Below are positions 56,485-64,000 of a stretch of 64,000 nucleotides of DNA, piece after piece. A model generated the notes under the pieces. That model did not search any database, was not told where the DNA came from, and was given only the letters and a program-made list of their open reading frames with translations. This DNA comes from Darksidea phi. Taxonomy: Eukaryota > Ascomycota > Dothideomycetes > Pleosporales > Lentitheciaceae. The position numbers and the translations under genes are program-made. The stretch spans positions 62,001-126,000 of the forward strand of contig JASJFT010000129.1 of assembly GCA_030770425.1 (NCBI GenBank). The letters run 5' to 3'. Within the stretch, counting starts at the first letter, position 1. The number at the start of each line of letters is the position of its first letter.

Positions 56485-58171
56485 ATGGCCACCGACGGCA
56501 GCGATCCCATCCCCCCACATAAGACCTTCGATACCATCCTCGTGCTCGACTTCGGCTCCCAATACTCGCATCTTATCACCCGCCGTCTTCGCGAACTCAA
56601 TGTCTACTGTGAGATGCTCCCGTGCACCCAGAAGCTCTCTGAGCTCGGCTGGACACCTAAGGGTGTAATTCTCTCTGGCGGCCCGTACTCAGTCTACTGG
56701 GACGATGCCCCGCACGTCGACCCCGCCGTCTTCGAGCTTGACGTACCGATTTTAGGCATATGCTATGGACTACAAGAGATTGCGTGGCATTTTGGGAAGA
56801 ATGTGCTGGCCGGCGAGAAGAGGGAGTATGGACACGCATACTTGAAGGTCAACAGACATGGGGATGGCGGGACCGGAGGGCATGTGGACAAGTTATTCGC
56901 TGGTCTGGAGGACGATATGGAGGTTTGGATGAGCCACGGCGACAAGCTAAGCCATTTGCCGGATGACTTCATCACGGTAGCTACCACAAGCAATGCGCCA
57001 TTTGCGGCTATGGCGCACAAGACCAAGAAGTACTATGGCATTCAGTTCCACCCCGAGGTTACACATACACCACAAGGAAAGATAGTGCTGAAGAACTTTG
57101 CAGTAAATATCTGTGAAGCTCAGACCAATTGGACCATGGACAGGTTTGTGGACCAAGAGATAGAGAGAATCAGGAAGTTGGTCGGTGAGAAAGGACAAGT
57201 CATTGGCGCCGTCAGTGGTGGCGTTGACTCAACCGTTGCTGCTAAGCTGATGAAGGAGGCTATCGGCGACCGCTTCCACGCCGTATTGGTGGACAACGGT
57301 GTGCTGAGGTTGAACGAGGCGAAACAGGTAAAGGAGACGTTGACGGCGGGCTTGGGCATCAACCTTACCGTTATCGATGCGTCGGATCGCTTCCTCGGCC
57401 GCCTCAAGGGTGTCACCGATGACCCAGAGAAGAAGCGCAAGATCATCGGCAACACCTTCATTGAAGTTTTCCAAGAAACTGCGAAGAAGATCGCCGAAGA
57501 AGCGCACGGCTCCGACAAGGCTGGCGACATTGAGTGGCTGCTGCAAGGCACTCTCTACCCGGATGTCATTGAGAGCATTTCGTTCAAAGGACCCTCTGCA
57601 ACCATCAAGACGCACCACAATGTCGGTGGCCTGCCCAAAGACATGAACCTCAAGCTGATTGAGCCTCTTCGCGAACTCTTCAAGGACGAGGTACGCGAAC
57701 TGGGCAAGAATCTCGGTATCCCAGAAGACCTCGTCTGGCGCCATCCATTTCCCGGCCCTGGCATTGCCATTCGCATCCTTGGAGAAGTGACACCGGAGCA
57801 GGTTAGAATTGCACGAGAGGCCGACTACATCTTCATTGAAGAGATCAAGGCAGCCGGTCTGTACAGGCAGATTAGTCAAGCGTTTGCTGCCTTGTTGCCG
57901 GTAAAGGCCGTAGGTGTCATGGGTGACAAGAGGGTGCACGATCAAGTCATTGCACTGAGGGCGGTTGAAACTACAGACTTCATGACGGCTGATTGGTTTC
58001 CTTTTGACGGCGCCTTCTTGAAGAAGGTGTCTAGAAGGATTGTAAACGAGGTGAATGGAGTTTGCCGCGTGGTGTATGACAGTAAGTTCACGGATCCGTC
58101 TAACGCTGAACGTAGAGAACTAATGCAACGTAGTCACGAGCAAGCCTCCTGGTACGATCGAAATGGAGTAG
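56485..58171 (+). CDS. GUA1: GMP synthase (glutamine-hydrolysing)
   Basis: Two exons, 56485-58081 and 58134-58171, separated by a 52-nt GT-AG intron with a CTAAC branch site at about 58100; 544 residues ending [12 protein letters not shown], the standard C-terminus of fungal GMP synthases. The intron has no in-frame stop, so an unspliced reading runs to 58239 with a different tail. Domains: class I glutamine amidotransferase (1-205; nucleophile Cys93 in [10 protein letters not shown], His/Glu in QFHPEVTH); ATP pyrophosphatase with P-loop [14 protein letters not shown] (about 235-248); C-terminal dimerisation domain ([15 protein letters not shown]). It converts XMP, ATP and glutamine to GMP, the last step of guanine nucleotide synthesis, in the cytosol. 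Confidence 0.97.
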
Positions 58172-58716
58172 GTTCGATCAACGATATGCGGTTCAGACAC
58201 GCTCGGCCAAATCTCACTCAGTATGACAATAGAAAATAGGGAATTAGCATTTACGGTGCTTTTTGAGATACTTTGGATTGGAAGATGAATAGATGATAGA
58301 CTTAGACGACTTGATACCCTACATGATTAGAAATGAAGACATAGATTCGATTTACACCCAAAAGAACCGCTGCCGAATTGCTGCGAGTCAAGCAATGCTG
58401 AATAATTCTGCAATGCACAATGATGTTCTCCAGATCGTGTTCGTCTTCCTAACATTGACCAAATAGCTACTGGCGTGTTTCTTTCCACTTTTTAGTTTCT
58501 TGTACTCGGCGTTCCTTAGCGTTGGTCTTACGCGTGTAAACTGCCTAATCGGGTGGTGATCACCACATCGCTCCCTTTGTGTTTGTCAGCCAGCGTCATA
58601 TCACGACCGCGATACAAAGTAGACGACAAGTATAAAAACGCAAGATGTAGAACCCTCAACTTTCAACCCAGCATTGCTTCACGAAGACCTTACTATTTTG
58701 ACCACTATACTGCACA
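58172..58716. other. Intergenic, GUA1 3' end and epoxide hydrolase promoter
   Basis: About 545 bases between two plus-strand genes. A palindromic GGTGATCACC lies at 58554-58563, about 155 bases upstream of the epoxide hydrolase start. No gene is seen. Confidence 0.45.
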
Positions 58717-60021
58717 ATGTCTCCCACCAACAAGTCCTACGGCACCCTTCCCCTCAATGCCACGGGTAGCATCGAACCGTTTGAAATACATATTGAAGAG
58801 CAGAAGTTGAAGAATTTTAGAGAGTTGTTAAGGTTGAGTCCGGTGGCGAAGGATTGTTATGAGAATCAGGAGGCGCAGAAGGAGAGAGATTTTGGGGTGA
58901 CGAGGGAATGGTTGATTGATGCGAAAGCGCGTTGGTTGGATGGATTTGACTGGTATATCTACCCTTGCTACCATCACTCCATATTAGCACCTATGGTGTG
59001 CATAGAGAATAGACGCTGACATTGAAGCAGGAGAAAAGAAGAAGACTACATGAACAACTTCCCACACTTCAAAGCCAAGATACAGGACGACGATGGTCGC
59101 ACCTACTCTATGCACTTCGTGGCCCTCTTCTCCGAAAAGAGAGACGCCATCCCCATCGCTCGCTCCCACGGCTGGCCCTGCAGCTTCGCTGAGTTCCTCT
59201 CTGTACTCGACCTTCTACGCGCCAAATACACGCCTCAAACACTCCCTTACCACATCATTGTGCCCAGCCTTCCCGGATACACTTTCTCAGACCCACCACC
59301 CATGGATAAAGACTGGACGATTGCAGATTCCGCACGCTTGATCCACAAACTCATGCTTACCCTCGGATTCAGCTCTGGGTACATAGTCCAAGGTGGTGAC
59401 ATCGGCGCTGCCATATCGCGAACCATCGCAGCGAAATATCCCGAATGCAAAGCCATGCACCTAAATTACACCCAAATGTTCGCCCCCGACGACGCCGATT
59501 CCATCCCCCTAACCGATACAGAGCAAAAAGGAATAGACCGCTATAACAAGTTCAATGTGATGGGCAACGCATACGGCCGCATGCACGGCACGCGTTCCTC
59601 AACCATCGGCCACGTCCTCTCCTCCTCCCCACTCGCCCTGCTCTCCTGGATCGGCGAAAAATATCTCTCCTGGTGCGACCCGGCCCACGCCATCCCGCTG
59701 TTCACCATCCTCCGCGAAACTAGTCTGTACTGGTTCACTGAATGCTTTCCTACCTCGATCTACCCGTACCGCGAGGACTATGGGAAGGGGCAGCATGCGA
59801 AGGGGTATTTTCATGGCCAGAAAGAGTTGTATGTTGATAAGCCGTTTGGATATAGCTATTTTCCCTTCGAGATAGCGGCTATGCCGAGAAAGTGGGTCGA
59901 GAAGACGGGAAGACTGGTTTGGTGTAGGTATCATGAGGAGGGAGGACATTATCCGGCGCTAGAGAGGCCGAAGGCGTTGTTGGAGGATGTTGAGGGGTTT
60001 GTTGGGGAGGTTTGGAAATAG
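58717..60021 (+). CDS. Epoxide hydrolase (alpha/beta hydrolase, EHN type)
   Basis: Two exons, 58717-58952 and 59031-60021, with a 78-nt intron (CTGAC branch at 59016); 408 residues. The N-terminal EHN lid segment (EEQKLKNFRELLRL, REWLIDAKARWLDGFDW) precedes the core. The core carries HGWP (about 125-128, oxyanion hole), the nucleophile Asp202 in VQGGDIGA and the base His385 in EEGGHYPALERP. The third acid is not pinned down. EHN-type enzymes hydrolyse epoxides to vicinal diols; fungal members serve detoxification, lipid epoxides or secondary metabolism. No biosynthetic cluster surrounds this gene, so general detoxification is the simplest reading. There is no signal peptide, so cytosolic. Confidence 0.92.
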
Positions 60022-60567
60022 GGGGCTTATTTGGAGAAGATGTGGTGGGAGTTGGAGTTAAAATGAAGGTATTGAGAGTCGTGTAGATAGAAATGAGGAT
60101 AGTTTGTGTCAGGGTCGTAGAAAACTCTAAGCTTGTCATTTCGCTCACTCGAGTCTTTCCATATGGAATTTGGTTGCCCTTCTCGAGTGTTAAGACTGTT
60201 CTCCCTTTGCGGATATCGCTTGTCGAAAATCCTTGATCCATCCTGAACGCGCATTACTTTCCAACAATCGCGAATATTCCTAACGACCGGTGAACAGCTT
60301 CACAATTTACTATTGGGCATCAACTAAAGATGCCTGAGGTTGATATTGACAGCATGCGGGCAAACTTTCCGCCTTCCATCCTCGACCCACAGTGCGTTCA
60401 TCACTACGTCATAGGTACCCGATCTCAAAAACGCTACATAAAGCTCAACGTCGTCAACGTCGACGAAAAACTCACGCGATACATTCAACGCAAGCTCAAA
60501 AGTCTCTACCCAGCATATTCGAACATTCGTACTGCCCAAACTACCTTTGCACGCCAGATCAGCCATC
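60022..60567. other. Intergenic / leader with an overlapping upstream ORF
   Basis: About 545 bases. The last 240 contain a 92-codon open frame (60330-60608, MPEVDIDSMRANFPPSILDP) that overlaps the start of the next gene in another frame. It could be a separate short exon, a leader intron region or an inhibitory upstream ORF; I cannot decide. Confidence 0.35.
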
Positions 60568-61037
60568 ATGTCCGGAAACTCCAGTGTCGGAACCGCAACC
60601 GTCTATGAGGCAGGCGACCAACGCAACGTCAAGGACAGCGAGAGCCAGCCTGATCGCTTCCACGAGGGACAGAAGAACTCGCATCTTGCTCAGGACTCTA
60701 GTATGTCTTCCAATCTCCCATCCTCCCATCACCTTTCCACCTTCCACCCTCCCGAGAATCTACGTGCATACTCTGCTTTCTCGAAATACATCCTAACCAC
60801 TCCGCAGAGGACGAACGTTCCATCGCCAACAAGCTCGCCCGCGAAGCCAAGCGTGAGAAAGAACCAGAGTACCAAGACGAGGAGACTATGCTCCATAATA
60901 AGGACGCCACGCTGCCCGCACGATCACACGGTAATGAGCCGTCGAAAGGAGCGAAGGTCGATCAGGAGTTGAAAGAGGAAGAGGAAGAGTATCTGAGGCG
61001 GAAGGGCAAGGGCGATGCCCTGCCGGGAAAGAAGTAG
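60568..61037 (+). CDS. Small conserved fungal protein of unknown function
   Basis: Two exons, 60568-60700 and 60808-61037, joined by a 107-nt intron (CTAAC branch at about 60793); 120 residues. It is very hydrophilic, with the segments TVYEAGDQRNVKDSESQPDR, KDERSIANKLAREAKREKEP and SHGNEPSKGAKVDQELKEEE and a Lys/Glu-rich end. From memory, small proteins with GDQRNVKD and HGNEPSKGA blocks are widespread in filamentous ascomycetes and uncharacterised. Composition suggests an intrinsically disordered, cytosolic, perhaps stress-related protein (inference only). Confidence 0.72.
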
Positions 61038-61499
61038 ATGGTTGATGACGGATACCCCGCTGTTCAGCGTGAGGGTTGTATGAGTATGACGACGCGATGG
61101 CTGCTACTCATTTGATTAGACCGTTAGTCTGTAGGACAATGAGATGATGATACGGCAATATTTTCTAAGATTGCTGTTGACCTTTCGCTGTTTATGATTC
61201 AACCCCGCTATATGACGAGCTCACACGCCAAGCCATCATCCCGCCAACACGACTCGCGCATCGGAACTCCGAGGTAAACGGTCCACCTTTCTAGCACACA
61301 AAATGGCCGAGATCGCTATCTTCCCCACAAAATCCCATTCATGCTGCATATAACTTTCAATTGACTCACCAGGCCGTACATGCATCATATTCCACTCCGC
61401 ACCCACCTCCACACCTTTACCGCAATCTTACGCGCTCCCTTCCGCCCGCACCCCCGCCTCGCTACATTGCACCCTACGCTCCACCACCACCACGCCACC
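61038..61499. other. Intergenic, promoter of the SDR gene
   Basis: About 460 bases. The frame of the SDR stays open upstream to 61380, but those 40 residues are His/Pro-rich (HPTLHHHHAT) and more likely untranslated, unless they form a mitochondrial leader. Confidence 0.4.
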
Positions 61500-62409
61500 A
61501 TGTCCTCTGCAGCTCGCTTAAAAGGCAAGACAATTGTTATAACGGGCGCGAGTTCAGGCATTGGAAGGTCATGCGCTGTCGAGTTTGCACGAACACAACC
61601 TGATGATTTGAAGCTTGTTCTTACGGCGAGGCGATATGAGGCGTTGGAGGAGGTTAAGAAGCAGATCGAGGGATTTGCCAAGGGTGTCAAGGTGCTAAGT
61701 GTTAAGTTGGATGTTAGTAGACCCGAGGAGATTGGGGGGTTTGTGGCGGGTTTGCCCGAGGAGTTTAGGGAGATTGATGTTTTGGTTAATAACGCGTGAG
61801 TGCTGTCTACACCACTTTCCACAGAGCGGATGGATGCTGATAGAGATATAGCGGCCTCGTAAAAGGCGTTGCCCAAGCCCCCAACATCTCCCCCGCAGAC
61901 ATAGACACCATGTTTTCTACAAATGTCACCGGTCTAATCGCTATGACCCAAGCCATCCTCCCCATCTTCCAAGCCCGCCCCGACGGCGGCCGCGGCGACA
62001 TCGTAAACATCGGCTCGATAGCTGGTCGAGAACCCTACCAAGGCGGTAGCATCTACTGCGCTACAAAAGCTGCCGTACGCTCCTTCACTGATGCGTTACG
62101 GAGAGAACTGATTGCAACACGGGTGCGGATTATAGAGGTTGACCCTGGGCAGGTGGAGACCGAGTTTAGCCTTGTGCGGTTTGGAGGCGATAAGGAGAAG
62201 GCGAAGAAGGTTTATGAGGGCGTGGAGCCGTTGACGCCGGAGGATATTGCAGAGGTGGTGGTTTTCGCCGTTGGGAGGAGGGAGAATGTTGTGCTGGCTG
62301 ATACCTTGATTTTCCCGAACCACCAAGTGAGTGTTCTTGTTTCTTTAGTATCAAAGTTACTGATTATGAGAAGGCTGCGGCGACCGTTATGCATAGAAAA
62401 TCGAGTTAA
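61500..62409 (+). CDS. Short-chain dehydrogenase, YMR226c type
   Basis: Three exons, 61500-61795, 61852-62326 and 62374-62409, introns of 56 and 47 nt; phases close to 268 residues, the usual length for this group. Classical SDR features: TGASSGIG (15-22, NADP binding), NNAG (about 97-100), catalytic Ser in NIGSIAG, YCATK (Tyr and Lys) and DPGQVETEFSLVRF after the active site. The third exon supplies AAATVMHRKSS. Yeast Ydf1/YMR226c is an NADP-dependent 3-hydroxy acid dehydrogenase acting on serine and related substrates; this is the likely role. An in-frame upstream extension (from 61380) would add a basic leader. The last exon exists in two copies (see the repeat entry). Confidence 0.9.
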
Positions 62410-62460
62410 CAAGCTGATTGCGCGTACGCTGGGGCTGGTGTTATGCATAGGAAATTGAGG
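62360..62460. repeat. Tandem duplication of the SDR terminal exon, 54-bp period
   Basis: Two units beginning CTGATT at 62360 and 62414 align through the branch-like sequence, acceptor region, GCTG(C/G)GG core and TTATGCATAG(A/G)AAAT. Unit 1 has the usable AG acceptor (GAGAAG at 62368-62373); unit 2 lacks an AG at the matching position but its frame reads AGAGVMHRK, closer to the usual family ending. Confidence 0.75.
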
Positions 62461-62822
62461 AGGTAAAAGGAAAGGTTATAGAGCTTGCTGCATACGGGAA
62501 GAGCCGCAGACGTCGTAATCAAGTGGTTTCCTCAGAGGTTAGTAGCGGCTTCTAGAACCCTTGAACTTACGTTACGATCATTACTTGCACACCGTGACTC
62601 CCACCCGCATATAATGAAGCTGCTAGATTTAGCGGCGAGGCTGCAAGGCAATCCGCAGCTGAGAGGCAGCAGTAGCAGCTGATACGTTGAAAGCTCTCGG
62701 CGTGCATTTGCAGACGCGGGGTATATTTAACGAGCAACCGCCCTGTTGCCTACCTTCGATCCATTCTTCTTCCATCTCTCAAGCCCTTACTTCGCTATCT
62801 TTCGTTGTCGCGATCGCTCACC
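62410..62822. other. Intergenic
   Basis: About 410 bases between the SDR stop and the HET-domain relic, including the second SDR exon copy. Short open frames here have no recognisable product. Confidence 0.4.
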
Positions 62823-64000
62823 ATGATATGCCAAATTTGCTCTCGCATGCTGGAACAGCGAAGTGGATTATTACCTATCCCTTATGAGGAGGTGTCGCAA
62901 GGCCGCCGGCCTTACACATTTGCCCATCATCATACTGCGGAGAGCCTTGTAATAGCAGCACTCGGCGGTTGTGCCATCTGTGAGCCACTATGGGACAAAA
63001 TGTCTCCAACCGAGCAGGAAACATTACGGCAGATTGACAACAAAGCTTCTCAAATAAAAGGATATAGCTACCTAACCTACGCTACACTTCGTTCCCATAG
63101 GAAGAAGGTTTACGCCCTGGATGTCGAATTCAACATTCATCTTCAACCCTATCTAGACAGCGTGCTACTAAGATGGAGAAAATTCAACGTGAATTACCTA
63201 TTTCTACTTCTTCTAGGTTAGCACTCGCAATTTTGTTCAATATAGCGTCTGTGGGGATTGACGAGCCCACAGATTGCGAAGCTCCAAAGTTGTTCCGCAC
63301 TGAACTACAATCATGCAATACGTCTTCCAAAGAGGCTTGGGAAAAAGTCGAGACTTGGATGCAAAAGTGTCTGCATGGACACCAGGTATGCAAAGAGCAG
63401 CAGATGTCAATGGACAAGTGGTATCCAACTCGATTGCTTCATATTGTGGATGAGCATACCATACGTCTGATCTGTACGGCAGAAGATCGACCAATTGGTC
63501 CTTATGTCACGCTAAGTACACATTCTGCTCGTTAGATTCCCCTTTCTGAGGCATTTGCTAACCGTCACCCAAACTTGCAGGCCATTGATGGGGTAAAGTT
63601 CATATCATTCAACTGCTCCAATCCAATCTGGAAAAGTTCCAATGTGGCATACCACTAAGAAGCTTACCCAAGACATTTCAAGAAGCGCTTGTTGTCACTC
63701 GACGACTTGGAGTTTCTTACATTTGGGTCGATTCGCTCTGTATCTTACAAGATAAAGATGATCTTTCCGATTGGTTGAAAGAATCGGCCCTTATGGATAG
63801 AGTGTACTCGCATTCATATTGCAACCTCTCCGCTACAGCCGCAGTTGATAGTTCGCAAGGAATGTTCTTCCCACGACATCCACAACCCACAATAGTCAGT
63901 GTCTGCACTACAGGCCTTTCGCCAGGCAGAGACTATGGCAAATGTGAACTGCTGGATGTGGACTTGTGGTCCCGTGAGATTACGGAAAGCCCGTTGAATA
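62823..64000 (+). pseudogene. HET-domain gene, interrupted (runs off right edge)
   Basis: Starts MICQICSRMLEQRSG; the CxxC near the start and the APKLFRTELQ and WYPTRLLHI segments are typical of fungal HET proteins. The first segment (62823-63221) and the second (open from 63173) are in different frames and no intron of normal size restores phase, so a frameshift near 63190-63220 is likely. A normal 65-nt intron (63516-63580, CTAAC branch) then joins YVTLS to the HET signature, which reads S-H-stop-W-G: a TGA at 63586-63588 replaces the cysteine of SHCWG. After it the frame is open to the edge with LPKTFQEALVVTRRLGVSYI, WVDSLCILQD and the ATAAVDSSQGMFF segment of the domain. HET domains trigger heterokaryon-incompatibility cell death; this copy is probably dead. 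Confidence 0.75.

Noticed and set aside
57229..57945. 238-codon minus-strand open frame
   Set aside because: Antisense of the GMP synthase ATP-pyrophosphatase domain.
56485..58239. 584-residue uninterrupted GMP synthase frame taken as the protein
   Set aside because: The last 52 residues do not match the family; removing the 52-nt intron restores the conserved [12 protein letters not shown] end and normal length.
63190..63221. A very short intron joining the first two HET segments
   Set aside because: The only phase-correct GT-AG pair would be about 29 nt, too short for a fungal intron; the 57-nt alternative breaks the frame.
63586..63588. TGA in the HET motif as selenocysteine
   Set aside because: Selenocysteine use is not known in ascomycetes and no SECIS-like context was sought or seen; a nonsense mutation is simpler, and a frameshift upstream also marks a pseudogene.
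1..64000. tRNA genes, CRISPR arrays, bacterial operons or phage modules
   Set aside because: None seen; intron-containing genes and RIP mark this as fungal nuclear DNA. A covariance-model scan would be needed to exclude a tRNA fully.

Overview
The window reads as nuclear DNA of a filamentous ascomycete, most likely a Dothideomycete (inferred, not proven). Short 44-110 nt GT-AG introns with CTAAC/CTGAC branch sites, a nearly intronless cytoplasmic dynein heavy chain, a NACHT-ankyrin NLR, a HET-domain gene and AT-rich blocks full of TA dinucleotides and stop codons (the mark of repeat-induced point mutation, RIP) all fit. I saw no tRNA, rRNA, CRISPR array or bacterial-style operon.

Left half (1-32.4 kb), accessory compartment: it is gene-poor, rich in paralogues and pseudogenes. 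Its core is a family I do not recognise, with eight copies: A (5238-6474), B (6743-8000), broken C (8560-9957), two-domain D (10460-11980), E (12433-14460, minus), F (26943-28004, minus), broken G (28662-29560, minus) and H (30268-31788, minus). Each has an N-terminal domain of about 130-150 residues with three short motifs (VWAY/VYCY-like, DPFN/EPF-like, KYYFL/KACF-like), then a variable polar linker and a C-terminal charged coiled coil. Between the left and right groups lie a RIP-destroyed BCS1-like AAA ATPase, a large NACHT-ankyrin NLR with nearly identical repeats, a RIP-cut 5' fragment of a presumed multicopy gene, and a decayed LPPEVRNM-type gene.

Right half (32.7-62.4 kb), core compartment: dense, intact housekeeping genes. 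In order: dynein heavy chain, CLC chloride/proton antiporter, secreted/vacuolar serine carboxypeptidase, histone-fold Dpb3-like subunit, Poa1-like macrodomain protein carrying a PIP-box, Rieske iron-sulfur protein, Bcp1, GMP synthase, epoxide hydrolase, a small conserved fungal protein and a YMR226c-type short-chain dehydrogenase. The last 1.2 kb returns to accessory content: a HET-domain gene with a stop codon in place of the signature cysteine.

The right-half genes are unrelated basic functions. BCP1/GUA1 and carboxypeptidase/DPB3 are divergent pairs that may share promoters. The left half looks like a rapidly evolving island in which duplication, RIP and gene decay act on one family and one NLR. 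The paralogous coiled-coil family is the best candidate for an undescribed system; nothing in the sequence tells its biochemical role.
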